The notes beneath the pieces are model-generated. The model had not been told where the DNA came from and ran no database searches. It saw only the letters and a list, made by a program, of their open reading frames with translations. Positions 15,334 to 23,681 of a stretch of 23,699 nucleotides of DNA are shown piece by piece. Positions within the stretch are counted from its first letter, which is position 1, and every line of letters begins with the position of its first letter. Both the position numbers and the translations under genes were made by a program. This DNA is from Pseudomonadota bacterium (GTDB taxonomy: Bacteria; Myxococcota_A; Polyangia; Polyangiales; Polyangiaceae): positions 1 to 23,699 of the forward strand of contig JAEYVE010000040.1 of assembly GCA_023432025.1 (NCBI GenBank), in the 5' to 3' direction.

Positions 15334-16989
15334 TTGAAGGACGGGCTCGCTGCCGTCGAACCCACGAAGGGCGCGGCCGCTCCGCAGCCGCTGTCCTATC
15401 GTCTCCGCGTCGCGCCGTTCACGGGCGCGCTCTTGGTGGGCATTTGGCTTCCCGTGTCGGCGCTCACGCTGGGCGCCCTCTTCGACTTTCGCCAGCTATC
15501 GCTGCAGGACTCTTGGTGGTCTCTCTTCGGTGAGCTGGGCAATTGGCTGCCGCTGGGGCTCCTGCTTTGTGGTGCGCTCGGAGTGGCGCTCGGGCGCCCG
15601 CTTCTCGGCGAGCTCCTCGTCGTGCCGCGCGCGCATCGCACGCGTTGGTGGCTCGTTGCGCTGTGCGGCTACGTGCTCTTGCTCGTGAGCACACCCGCGC
15701 TACTCCGGCACGACGGCAGGGGTCACGTCGCTTGGCCAGCCTTCGTTTGGCTCGGCGCGCTCACGGCTTGGCTCGGCGCCAGCACCCACGCGCTCGTCCC
15801 GCTCTCGGCGGTGTGGCGCGTGCTTCAGGGACGCAAAGCGCGCGGCGCCACCGCCCTGGCCATCGCGCTCTTCGCCTTCACGCTGGGGCACCTCGGCAAA
15901 GCTCACTGGGACGCGCTTGCGCCCATCACCCTCGGCCTGAGCGCGCTGGTGCTGGAGCTGTGGGGCGAAAGTCCCTGGATGACGACGGGACGCATCCTCG
16001 GTGTGCACGGGTTTTCCGTACACATCGCGCCTGGCTGCTCGGGCGTCGAAGGGCTCGGCATCATGACCGCGTTCTTGGCTGGCTTCATCACGCTCTTTCG
16101 CGACGAGCTGCGCGTCGGGCGGGCGCTCGCCTTTTTGCCCGTCGCGCTCGCGCTGAGCTTTTCGATGAACGCCGTGCGCATCGCGCTGCTCATGGTGGTC
16201 GGCGCGCACTACTCGGAGACCGTTGCGCTGTCCGGGTTTCACTCCAAGTCCGGCTGGCTCTTCTTCACGCTCATCGCGCTCGCCAGCGTGGCCGCCCTGC
16301 GCCACCTCCCGTTGTTCGCGCGAAAAGAGCGTGTCATTCGCGCACGAAACGGAGGCAGGCCGCTCGAGCCCTACCTGTTGCCGCTCGTCGTGTTGACGAT
16401 CACGGGACTGGTCACCGGCCTGTTCGCGAGCGACCTGGACCGTTGGTACGGCCTCCGTGTTCTCACCGGCGGCGCGTGTCTTTGGCTCCTCCGGAAGGAG
16501 GCCGATCTGGGACCCTCGCTCAGCTGGGCCCAGGCGGGCGGCTCGGTGCTCGTCGGCCTGCTCTTGCTCCCCGCGTGGCTGGCGCTGTCGCCCCGAGAGC
16601 CCGCGCTGGCAGCCGACGTCGCCTACGCCTGGTCGTCGCTCAGCGTCGGCGAACGCATGCTCGGGCTCGGGCTACGCATATCGGGCGCAGCTTTGGTCGT
16701 CCCTTGGGCGGAGGAGCTCGTGTTCCGCGCTTACCTCCTCCGCCGCATGGCAAGTCCCCGCTTCGAGGCCGTCCCCTACTCGAGCATTGGCCTACTGCCT
16801 CTCGTCGCGTCGAGTGCTGCCTTCGGTCTCGCTCACGGCGCCTATTGGGTTCCGGCGACCCTGGCCGGCGTGGCTTATGCCGGCGTCGCGCGACGCTCAG
16901 GAGCGCGCGGCGCCATCGTGGCCCACGCCGCGACCAACCTCGCGTTGGCCGCCTTCGTCTTGGCCGAGCGCGCGTTCGACCTGTGGTGA
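15334..16989 (+). CDS. xrtE: Exosortase E-type transpeptidase fused to CPBP intramembrane protease
   Basis: This 551-aa polytopic membrane protein has two catalytic modules. The N-terminal exosortase half (about 25-325) carries the family's catalytic triad: Cys235 in HIAPGCSGVEGLG, Arg282 in SMNAVRIALL and His303 in SGFHSKSGW. The C-terminal half (about 400-545) is a CPBP/CAAX-type protease with EELVFR (E460, E461, R465), FGLAH (F497, H501) and HAATN (H531, N535). This exosortase-protease fusion is the defining architecture of exosortase E, which acts on VPEID-CTERM proteins. The enzyme should cleave the sorting signal of secreted proteins at the inner membrane, and probably transfer them to an unknown acceptor. 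The TTG start at 15334 is the first start in frame, preceded by GGTAGG. The substrate gene is just upstream, and polysaccharide genes follow, as is typical for exosortases. Catalytic residues are all present. Confidence 0.9.
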   Translation: MKDGLAAVEPTKGAAAPQPLSYRLRVAPFTGALLVGIWLPVSALTLGALFDFRQLSLQDSWWSLFGELGNWLPLGLLLCGALGVALGRPLLGELLVVPRAHRTRWWLVALCGYVLLLVSTPALLRHDGRGHVAWPAFVWLGALTAWLGASTHALVPLSAVWRVLQGRKARGATALAIALFAFTLGHLGKAHWDALAPITLGLSALVLELWGESPWMTTGRILGVHGFSVHIAPGCSGVEGLGIMTAFLAGFITLFRDELRVGRALAFLPVALALSFSMNAVRIALLMVVGAHYSETVALSGFHSKSGWLFFTLIALASVAALRHLPLFARKERVIRARNGGRPLEPYLLPLVVLTITGLVTGLFASDLDRWYGLRVLTGGACLWLLRKEADLGPSLSWAQAGGSVLVGLLLLPAWLALSPREPALAADVAYAWSSLSVGERMLGLGLRISGAALVVPWAEELVFRAYLLRRMASPRFEAVPYSSIGLLPLVASSAAFGLAHGAYWVPATLAGVAYAGVARRSGARGAIVAHAATNLALAAFVLAERAFDLW

Positions 16990-17121
16990 AGATTGTGATG
17001 AAGAACCCACCGCGGCGCTCCTTCGTCCGTGAGGTGACGGCTTCTCGCCACGCGCCCGCGCCGCCCGACGCGTCACCGCGCGCGGTAGACAAACACATTG
17101 AAACAAGGTGAAAGTGAACCC

Positions 17122-18315
17122 ATGTTGCTCATGGCGCACGCCAACCCCGCCCGCGTCGAGGGAGGCTTTCTCTACGTCGATCGGAAGTTTCACTCCGGGA
17201 TGCAGGAGTACACGAAGCGCCTCGAAGTCCCCATCGTGTCGCTGCACCCGTATCTGCCGCCGGCCGAAGATCCCACGGTGATGGATTTGGTGTGCGTCCC
17301 GGTCGCCGAGCTCGGCTATCGCGTGGAAACGCTGGAGGGCGGCCCGTCGCCTTGGCGCGCAACCCCGCCCGTCGAGCGGAAGCTCTCCGAGTGGGTGCAG
17401 AAGAGCCACGCCGTGTACGGCGGCGGCCGCGTGCTCTCGGCGCTGGCGCGCCGCGCGTCGGTGCCCACCGTGGCGCTCCTCGAATACAACGTGAAAACCA
17501 TGCTGGTGTTCGCGACCGACAAGCGCGAGCCCGCTTGGAAGCAAGCCATCGCCCAGGCGCGCGCGCTTCGCTACTACGCGCGAGACATCGTGCCCACCAT
17601 GCGCAGCGCCACGATGTTGCACTGCAACGGGTACCCAATTTTCGAGGAGTCCCGCTGGTTCAACGAGGCGCGTCTCTTGTACCTGGACTCGCGCATGAGT
17701 CAGAACCTCCTGATCCCGCAGCCCGCCCTCCAAGAGCGCTTGGCAAAGCGTAACGCTCGCACGCCCCGGCTCATTTACAGTGGCCGATTCGAGCCGGGCA
17801 AAGGCGCGTTGGACGTCGTGCTCACGGCCAAAGAATGCGCGGCAAACGGGCTCGAGTTTTCGTTGGATTTGTACGGCCAAGGCTCCCAACGCGCCGCCAT
17901 GGTCGACGTCGTGGAGAGGTTCGGTCTCGGCGGCTTCGTGAAAATCCACGACGTGATTCCGTACCCCGAGTTGGTGCAAAGAACTCGCGCTTCGGACATC
18001 TTCGTGTGCTGTCACGTCCAGGACGACCCCTCGTGCACGTACCTCGAAACGATGGGCTCTGGCGTGCCCATCGCCGGTTACGCCAACGCAATGTGGGCGG
18101 CGATGTCCCGCGATTCCCGCGCAGGAGTGGTGGCGCCGCTCGGTGACACCAAGGCGCTGGCGCGAAGCATTGCCGCTCTGTGCCGTGACGCATCCCAGCT
18201 GGACGCCCTCTCGCTTCGCGCGCGCGCCTTCGCCGAGCAGCACACCTTCGAGGCCGAATTTTCCCGCCGCACGGACTCGCTCCGGGAAATCATGGCGCGT
18301 TCGCGCGCGGCGTGA
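17122..18315 (+). CDS. Glycosyltransferase family 4 (GT-B fold)
   Basis: The 397-aa cytoplasmic or membrane-associated glycosyltransferase likely adds a sugar from a nucleotide donor to a lipid-linked glycan. The C-terminal donor-binding half is clear: RLIYSGRFEPGKGALDVV, LDLYGQGSQRAAM, VKIHDVIPYPELVQRTRASD and the nucleotide-sugar motif DDPSCTYLETMGSGVPIAGY. In the usual EX7E pair the second Glu is E309 and the first is replaced by Asp301. The N-terminal acceptor half (GGFLYVDRKFHSGMQEYTK) matches nothing I can name. ATG 17122 is preferred, with AAGGTGAA upstream; a TTG at 17098 would add eight residues. A 132-bp gap separates it from the exosortase gene, so it may be in the same or its own transcript. 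The acceptor and sugar cannot be read from sequence. Confidence 0.85.
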   Translation: MLLMAHANPARVEGGFLYVDRKFHSGMQEYTKRLEVPIVSLHPYLPPAEDPTVMDLVCVPVAELGYRVETLEGGPSPWRATPPVERKLSEWVQKSHAVYGGGRVLSALARRASVPTVALLEYNVKTMLVFATDKREPAWKQAIAQARALRYYARDIVPTMRSATMLHCNGYPIFEESRWFNEARLLYLDSRMSQNLLIPQPALQERLAKRNARTPRLIYSGRFEPGKGALDVVLTAKECAANGLEFSLDLYGQGSQRAAMVDVVERFGLGGFVKIHDVIPYPELVQRTRASDIFVCCHVQDDPSCTYLETMGSGVPIAGYANAMWAAMSRDSRAGVVAPLGDTKALARSIAALCRDASQLDALSLRARAFAEQHTFEAEFSRRTDSLREIMARSRAA

Positions 18316-18433
18316 GGCCAGACCGTTCGACCGGGAGGCGCTCGCCCACGCCCTCGCAGCGACGCGGCGAAACACACGAAGAATGGCGTCGGAAAGGCAG
18401 CCGAAGCGCCTCACCACCGGACGCCCTGAGCCC

Positions 18434-18463
18434 TTGCCCGGCGGAGCGCCCCGGACCTATTGT
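18434..18463 (+). promoter_or_regulatory. Possible sigma70-type promoter upstream of the GT2 gene
   Basis: TTGCCC (18434-18439) and TATTGT (18458-18463) are spaced by 18 bases within the 242-bp gap between the two glycosyltransferase genes, about 95 bases before the GT2 start. It suggests the downstream EPS genes may have their own promoter. Seen by eye only. Confidence 0.3.
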
Positions 18464-18557
18464 CCACGGGTTCCGAGTCGCCGCGCCTCGTCGCTCGGAA
18501 CGTGGCCGTCACCTCGCGCCCTTGGCAGGCGCACGCCGCGCGCCGGTTGACCTCACC

Positions 18558-19751
18558 ATGTTGTCCTCCCTCCTCTCTCTCGGTCTTTCCCTCGGAGCGG
18601 GGCTGCTCGCGGTGCCCGCCGTCACCTTCACGGGTGAGGTGCTCGCCTCGTACTTGCCGCGTCGGCGACGCCAGCCCAGCCTGGAGTCGTCGTCCCACCG
18701 CCTGGCGGTCCTGGTTCCTGCGCACGACGAAGAGCTGGGCATCGAGGCCACCGTCACTCACCTGCGCGCGCAGCTGCGCTCGGAAGACCGGCTCATCGTC
18801 ATCGCCGACAACTGCACGGACGCCACCGCGGAGCTCGCACGCGCCGCCGGCGCCGAGGTGCTCGAGCGAAAGGATCCCGAGCGGCGCGGCAAGGGCTACG
18901 CGCTCAGCTTCGGGATGGAACACCTGCGCGCCGCGCCGCCGGACGCGGTGGTCGTCATGGACGCGGACTGTCGCCTGACGCGCGGCACGTTGCGCGGGCT
19001 CGCCAGCCGCGCGCTCGCGAGCGGTCGCCCCACGCAGGCGGTTTACCTGCTTTCCAAACCCGCGGATCCGGGTGGGCTCGCCGGCATTTCTGCGTTTGCC
19101 TTCTTGGTGCGCAACTTGGTGCGTCCACGGGGACTCGCGCGCCTCGGCCTGCCGTGCGAGCTCACCGGCACCGGCATGGCGTTTCCGTGGTCCGTTTACC
19201 GCGACGCCCCGCCGACACACGCCTTTTTGGCCGAAGATCGCCTGCTCGGCCACGAGCTCGCGCTGCGCGGGGTACCGCCGCAGCTGGACGAAGACACGCA
19301 CGTGGGCGGCGAGCTCGCGCAGAGCGCACCCTCCAGCCTCAAGCAGCGCCGCCGCTGGGAGCATGGAGGGCTGGCGCTCCTCGTGCGCGTCGCGCCGCGC
19401 CTGCTCTTGCAGGGTCTGATTCGCCTGAACCCGGGCCTCGTGGCGCAGGGTTTGGACTCCGCCGTTCCGCCGCTGGCGCTGCTCGTGCTGCTCGAAGCAA
19501 GCGCCGCCGTGGCCTTCACCCTCGTCTTTGCGTTCGGCGGCCCCGCCCTGCCGGCGCTCGTCGCCGCCTGCAGCTTCTGCACGCTCGGCTTCGGGGTCTT
19601 CGTGGCGTGGCTCGGGAGCGGACGTCATCTCTTGCCCTTCTCCGAGGTGCTCCGCATTCCGCGTTACATCCTCTGGAAGCTTCCCCTGTATTCGAGCTTC
19701 GCCCGTCACGGCGCTCACTCGGAGTGGGAACGCACCGACCGCGCCGCTTGA
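18558..19751 (+). CDS. Membrane glycosyltransferase family 2, processive (cellulose-synthase-like) type
   Basis: This 397-aa protein has an N-terminal membrane helix (about 1-30), a cytosolic GT-A catalytic domain (about 45-300) and further hydrophobic helices at the C-terminus (for example PPLALLVLLEASAAVAFTLV). Catalytic landmarks are AVLVPAHDEELGIE near 49-62, DADCR (D135, D137), AEDRLLG (E226, D227) and QRRRW (263-267). The QxxRW motif marks processive beta-glycosyltransferases related to BcsA and hyaluronan synthase, so it may start or extend a glycan chain from the cytoplasmic face. No PilZ domain is present. ATG 18558 is chosen because the first helix begins there; the frame is open to 18312, but that extension is low-complexity Arg/Pro sequence. 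It is 15 bp upstream of the flippase gene. Confidence 0.88.
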   Translation: MLSSLLSLGLSLGAGLLAVPAVTFTGEVLASYLPRRRRQPSLESSSHRLAVLVPAHDEELGIEATVTHLRAQLRSEDRLIVIADNCTDATAELARAAGAEVLERKDPERRGKGYALSFGMEHLRAAPPDAVVVMDADCRLTRGTLRGLASRALASGRPTQAVYLLSKPADPGGLAGISAFAFLVRNLVRPRGLARLGLPCELTGTGMAFPWSVYRDAPPTHAFLAEDRLLGHELALRGVPPQLDEDTHVGGELAQSAPSSLKQRRRWEHGGLALLVRVAPRLLLQGLIRLNPGLVAQGLDSAVPPLALLVLLEASAAVAFTLVFAFGGPALPALVAACSFCTLGFGVFVAWLGSGRHLLPFSEVLRIPRYILWKLPLYSSFARHGAHSEWERTDRAA

Positions 19752-19766
19752 AGGCGAACCTCTCCC

Positions 19767-21143
19767 ATGTCCGACGCGCTCTCAGTCGAAGACTCCTCCA
19801 CCCCCGCGGAAAGCACGGCCGCTGCCACCGGTAAGCTGCGCTCGCTCGCGCTCAAGGGTTCCTTCTACGAAATCCTCTCCTTCGGGACGTCGCAAGCCAT
19901 CCGCCTGGGCGGAAACCTGCTGCTCACGCGCCTGCTCTTCCCCGAGGCGTTCGGCCTGAACGCGCTCGTGCTCATCGTCAATCAGGGCCTCGTCATGTTG
20001 TCGGACGTCGGCATCACGCCCGGCGTCATCCAGTCCCCCAAGGGAGACGACCCTCAATTTTTGAACACGGCGTGGACGATGCACGCCGTACGCGGCGTGT
20101 GCCTGTTCTTGATCGCGCTGGTTTTGGCGTGGCCCATGTCCTGGCTCTACGAGGAGCCCGCGCTGGGGCCGCTGCTCGCCGTCGGCAGCCTGAACGTGCT
20201 CATCAGTGGCTTCGAGTCGACGTCCCTCATGACGCTCGTGCGCCGAGTCGACGCGCGCACCAGCATGATGATCGACCTGAGCGCGCAGCTGGTCAGCATG
20301 GCGCTCACCATCGTGGTCGCGTTGTTCATGAAGTCGGTGTGGGCGCTCATTTTCGGCGCGCTCGTCGCCACGACGATCCGCACCATCGTCAGCCACCTGA
20401 TCGACGTCGGCTACAAGAACCGCTTCGCGTGGTCGCCGGAGGCGGCCAAGACCATCATGAGCTTCGGCCGGTGGATCTTGTTCTCTTCCGCCGTAACGTT
20501 CGCCGCCGCTCAAGCAGACCGCATCTTCCTCGGTAAATTCCTGGGTTTCAGCGAGCTCGGCATCTACACGGTGGCCATGACGCTCGCGGAAGCGGGCACC
20601 ATCGTGGGCACGCGCCTCACGAACCAGGTTCTCTACCCCATTTTCTCTCGCGTCCACGCCGACCCCACGCTGGACCTCCGCTCCATCTACTACCGCGCGC
20701 GGCTAGCGCTGGACGCGTTGGTCCTGCCCGCGGCCGGCGCGCTGTGCGTGTTTGCCCCGCTCCTCATCGAGTTCCTCTACGACGACCGTTACCTCGACGC
20801 TGGTTGGATGCTGCGCGTGCTCGTGCTGCGCGTGGCCATTGCCGCGGTCGTCACGCCGAGCGAACGCTGCCTCTTGTCGATGGGGCACGCGCACTACACG
20901 TTCACCAAGAACCTCATCCGCGCCCTGTGGATGCTGGCCGCCCTGCCGCTCGGTTTTCACCTGTTCGGCCTGGCGGGCGTGGTGTGGGTGATTGCGCTCT
21001 CCGAGCTCCCTTCGCTGGTGTTTTTGCTCTGGGCGTTCCAGCGCAAGGGCCTGCTCTGGGTGCGCCGCGAGCTCTTGGTGCCGTTGCTCTTCGGAGGAGG
21101 CGCGCTCTTGGCGAAGCTCATCGAGCTTCCGTTCCGCTGGTGA
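19767..21143 (+). CDS. wzx: Wzx-type polysaccharide/lipid-oligosaccharide flippase (MOP superfamily)
   Basis: The 458-aa polytopic inner-membrane protein is predicted to move lipid-linked oligosaccharide across the membrane. After a polar Ser/Ala-rich N-terminus of about 28 residues, there are some 12-14 hydrophobic helices. The first conserved block is typical of the polysaccharide-synthesis flippase family: GSFYEILSFGTSQAIRLGGN, then LTRLLFPEAFGLNALVL and LSDVGITPGVIQ. A charged mid-region (QADRIFLGKFLGFSELGIYT) corresponds to the family's second-half start. The ATG lies 15 bp after the GT2 stop with AGGCGA upstream. The polymerase-like gene begins 13 bp downstream, so GT2, flippase and polymerase are probably co-transcribed. 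The glycan substrate is unknown. Confidence 0.9.
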   Translation: MSDALSVEDSSTPAESTAAATGKLRSLALKGSFYEILSFGTSQAIRLGGNLLLTRLLFPEAFGLNALVLIVNQGLVMLSDVGITPGVIQSPKGDDPQFLNTAWTMHAVRGVCLFLIALVLAWPMSWLYEEPALGPLLAVGSLNVLISGFESTSLMTLVRRVDARTSMMIDLSAQLVSMALTIVVALFMKSVWALIFGALVATTIRTIVSHLIDVGYKNRFAWSPEAAKTIMSFGRWILFSSAVTFAAAQADRIFLGKFLGFSELGIYTVAMTLAEAGTIVGTRLTNQVLYPIFSRVHADPTLDLRSIYYRARLALDALVLPAAGALCVFAPLLIEFLYDDRYLDAGWMLRVLVLRVAIAAVVTPSERCLLSMGHAHYTFTKNLIRALWMLAALPLGFHLFGLAGVVWVIALSELPSLVFLLWAFQRKGLLWVRRELLVPLLFGGGALLAKLIELPFRW

Positions 21144-21156
21144 TCGGTCCCGGGTC

Positions 21157-22578
21157 ATGGCCGGAAACGCAATCGCCCAGCTGATGCTCTTGTTCTGGCT
21201 GCCACTCGCGCTGGTGGTGGCCTCCATGGTCAAGAGCCCTCAGCGGGCCTTTCTCATCGTCGTGGTGGGCGGCGCCATGTTCCTGCCGGAGCTGGTGGCC
21301 TTCGACTTTCCGCTCGTTCCGCCGTTCAACAAGCACGTCATCGCCATGATGTCGGCGGCGTTCGCGCTCCTCGCCACCAAGCCAGAAAGCATCACGGGGC
21401 GCCAAAACACGAGCGCGGCCATTTTCATTGGCATCTCGCTCCTGGTCCTCAACGTCGTCACCGGCCTCAAGAACCCGGAGCCGCTCTTTTACGGCGTCAA
21501 GGTTCTGCCCGGCCTCACGCTCCACGACATCCTGTCGTTCTTCATCGGGGACGTGCTGCACGTATTTTTGCCCTTCTATTTGGGGCAGGCCCTGTTTCGC
21601 ACGCCGGAGCACCTGCGTGAGCTGCTCCGCGCGCTCGTGGTGGGGGCGCTGATTTACGTGCCCTTCATCCTGGCGGAAGCACGCCTGAGCCCCATCGTTC
21701 ACCTCAAGCTGTACGGGTTCTTCCAGCACGAGTTCTTGCAAGCCGTCCGCGCCGGCGGCTTTCGCGCCTTCGTCTGCATGAGCCACGGCCTCGTGGTGGC
21801 GCTCTTCGTGTCCCTGGCGCTCACCTCCGCCGCCGGCCTCAGCCGAACGAAGACGCCCTCGCTGCCGCTGCCTGCGGCCGTCGCGCTCATCGTGCTCGTC
21901 GTCACGCTCATCACCTGCAAGAGCATGGGCGCCATCATCTACGCCATCGTGAGCGTGCCGCTCGTCTGGTTCACGTCGGCGCGCATGCAGGCCCGCGTGG
22001 CGTCTTGGCTCGCGGTGTGTGTGCTCACCTACCCGCTGCTCCGCATGTTCGGCCTCATTTCCACGGAGTGGTTCCTCGAACAAGCCACGGCCTGGGGCGG
22101 CGAAGATCGCGCGCAGTCGCTCGAGTTTCGCTTCCTGAACGAAATCGCGCTCCTCGAAAAGGCGCAGGAGCGACCGTACTTCGGCTGGGGCGGCTGGGGC
22201 CGCAACCAAATCTTCGAAGCCTCGACGGGCAAAAACATCTCCGTCACCGACGGCGAGTGGATCATTCAGTTCGGCGTCGGCGGGGCGTTCCGCTACGCGC
22301 TCATCTTCGGCTTGCTCCTCTTGCCGGTGCTGTCTGCCAAAAAAACCACCGCCTTGCTCCCCAAGGGTTCCGACGAAGCGCGCCTCGTCGCGCTCACCGC
22401 CGTTCTCTTGGCGTTCACCGGCGTGGACCTCTTGCCCAACGCCCTCTCGCACAAGCTGCCGTTCGTGATGGCTGGTGCGCTCACCAGCGTCGCCGCGGGA
22501 GTGCTGCAGCGAGCGCGCTCGGGCGACCCGTCGCTCGCGTCCGGTGGAGCTCGGGTGGCCTCCTACGGGGCTCCCTGA
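21157..22578 (+). CDS. O-antigen ligase/polymerase-like membrane protein (Wzy/WaaL type)
   Basis: The 473-aa integral membrane protein has about 10-12 hydrophobic segments beginning at AQLMLLFWLPLALVVASM. A large loop near residues 318-348 carries the family pattern of Arg-rich start and HP/RPxxGxGxG end: RAQSLEFRFLNE, then AQERPYFGWGGWGRN. This corresponds to the Wzy_C/O-antigen ligase region. It is predicted to polymerise or ligate glycan on the outer face of the inner membrane. The ATG at 21157, 13 bp after the flippase stop, is preferred; the frame is open to 20992, inside the flippase gene. Whether it is a polymerase or ligase cannot be decided from sequence. Its 3' end overlaps the opposing gene by 16 bp. 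Confidence 0.85.
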   Translation: MAGNAIAQLMLLFWLPLALVVASMVKSPQRAFLIVVVGGAMFLPELVAFDFPLVPPFNKHVIAMMSAAFALLATKPESITGRQNTSAAIFIGISLLVLNVVTGLKNPEPLFYGVKVLPGLTLHDILSFFIGDVLHVFLPFYLGQALFRTPEHLRELLRALVVGALIYVPFILAEARLSPIVHLKLYGFFQHEFLQAVRAGGFRAFVCMSHGLVVALFVSLALTSAAGLSRTKTPSLPLPAAVALIVLVVTLITCKSMGAIIYAIVSVPLVWFTSARMQARVASWLAVCVLTYPLLRMFGLISTEWFLEQATAWGGEDRAQSLEFRFLNEIALLEKAQERPYFGWGGWGRNQIFEASTGKNISVTDGEWIIQFGVGGAFRYALIFGLLLLPVLSAKKTTALLPKGSDEARLVALTAVLLAFTGVDLLPNALSHKLPFVMAGALTSVAAGVLQRARSGDPSLASGGARVASYGAP

Positions 22579-23525
22579 CGCTTTTCTCGACTCCTCGCCT
22601 CCAGCTCCGCGCCTTGCACACCACTCTGAGCGGGCAACTCGTCCGCACCCACGACGCGGCTCTCCGGGACCGCCTCCACGAGAGGTCCGTCCGTGACCGG
22701 CCGCACGTGCGACAACGGCTGCGCCTCCAAAGCGGCCTCCGCGCGCGCGGTCGGGAGAACCGGCGCGGGCGTACCTCCCAGGAGCTGCCGGCCCAAGATT
22801 ACGAAGAACTTCGGGTCACGCAGGAGATAACGGCGCGCCAAACGACGCGGCTCACGCACCAGTCGGTACGTCCACTCCAGGCCCACCTTGGACATCCAAC
22901 GCGGCGCACGACGCGCGGTGCCCGCCGCGAAATCGATGGCCGCGCCCACGCACACGAACACGGCGGAGCCGAGCGACGCGCGAACGCGATGAGAAAAGAG
23001 CTCGGACTTGGGCGCTCCACACGCCACGAAAATCAGCGCGGGCTTCGCCGCCCTCAGCGTTTCGATGACGCCCTCTTCGTTTTCGGCCCGGCCCGCCGCA
23101 TCGATGCGCGGGGCCAAAATCCCCACGACGTTCAGCCCCGGATGTCTACGGACGAGCTCGTCACGCGCGAGCTCGGCCACGCCAGGGCCGCCTCCGAGCA
23201 AGAAAATGGACAAACCGCGACGCGCGGCCTCGGCCACGAGCGGCTCGAACAAGTCCGAGCCAGACACCTTTTCGGGTAGCCCATAGCCCAGCATCCGTCC
23301 GGCCCAGAGCACTGGGGTGCCGTCCACCAAGGACAAGCTGACGTCCGAGTAGGCGGCGCGGAACGCGTCGTCCTCTTCCGCGACGACGACGTGGTCCACG
23401 TTCGGCGTGTAGACGGTGCCTCCTCTGCCGGACGCCGCGAGCTCCACGATGCGCTCGATGGCCCCAGGCAACGTCACCGGGTCGAGCGGAACTTGCCCAA
23501 TGTGAAAGCGCGCGTTCGGCACCAC
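22563..23525 (-). CDS. WecG/TagA/CpsF-family glycosyltransferase
   Basis: The 320-aa protein is predicted to transfer a sugar (N-acetylmannosamine, its uronic acid, or a related sugar) to an undecaprenyl-linked acceptor. Family motifs in order: TPNVDH (40-45), SLVDGTPVLWAGRMLG (65-80) with the conserved Asp, SGSDLFEPL, FLLGGGPGVAE (108-118), CGAPKSE (169-175), and AAIDFAAGTARRAPRWMSKV with GLEWTYRLVREPRRLARRYL (195-234). After the usual domain end near 250 there is a 70-residue low-complexity tail (Pro/Ala/Glu/Arg). The start is uncertain. The frame is open to a TTG at 23612, but similarity begins around NARFHIGQVPLD, so the tandem GTGs at 23525/23522 are preferred, without a strong ribosome site. 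It is convergent with the polymerase-like gene and likely belongs to the same pathway. Confidence 0.88.
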   Translation of the reverse strand: MVPNARFHIGQVPLDPVTLPGAIERIVELAASGRGGTVYTPNVDHVVVAEEDDAFRAAYSDVSLSLVDGTPVLWAGRMLGYGLPEKVSGSDLFEPLVAEAARRGLSIFLLGGGPGVAELARDELVRRHPGLNVVGILAPRIDAAGRAENEEGVIETLRAAKPALIFVACGAPKSELFSHRVRASLGSAVFVCVGAAIDFAAGTARRAPRWMSKVGLEWTYRLVREPRRLARRYLLRDPKFFVILGRQLLGGTPAPVLPTARAEAALEAQPLSHVRPVTDGPLVEAVPESRVVGADELPAQSGVQGAELEARSREKRQGAP

Positions 23526-23652
23526 GCGGCAGCTCAACCGAATTCGGAGAAGTTGGCAACCCTGACGAGAGCCCCTCTCGCGCCGGAAAAAAGCGAGCAC
23601 CTCGCGCCGCAATTCGGTCGCGTGGGACGACAGGGCTCGAAAATCCCCTCGC

Positions 23653-23681
23653 TTGACGACCTAGGGCCCAAACGTTACGAG
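23653..23681 (+). promoter_or_regulatory. Possible sigma70-type promoter reading out of the window
   Basis: TTGACG (23653-23658) and TACGAG (23676-23681) are exactly 17 bases apart. The region lies upstream of, and divergent from, the WecG-family gene. The -35 is near consensus and the -10 is weak. The target gene would be beyond the right edge. Confidence 0.35.

Noticed and set aside
17033..17077. Inverted repeat GGTGACG...CGTCACC before the GT4 gene as an operator or terminator
   Set aside because: Seven-base arms 31 bases apart in GC-rich DNA can easily arise by chance, and no supporting context was found.
16897..18417. 506-aa leftward ORF opposite the GT4 gene
   Set aside because: It has an Arg/His/Gly-rich composition and no family resemblance. 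The forward frame encodes a recognisable GT4.
18312..18557. N-terminal extension of the GT2 gene
   Set aside because: The 82 residues are Arg/Pro/Ser-rich with no family similarity, whereas the ATG at 18558 leads straight into a membrane helix.
18411..19718. 435-aa leftward ORF opposite the GT2 gene
   Set aside because: It is a shadow of the GT2 frame with charged, repetitive composition.
21118..22452. 444-aa leftward ORF opposite the polymerase-like gene
   Set aside because: It is extremely rich in Glu, Arg and His, as expected from reverse reading of hydrophobic codons.
23526..23612. N-terminal extension of the WecG-family gene from a TTG
   Set aside because: The family similarity starts after residue 31 and the extension is basic and unconserved in appearance. 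It is kept only as an alternative start.
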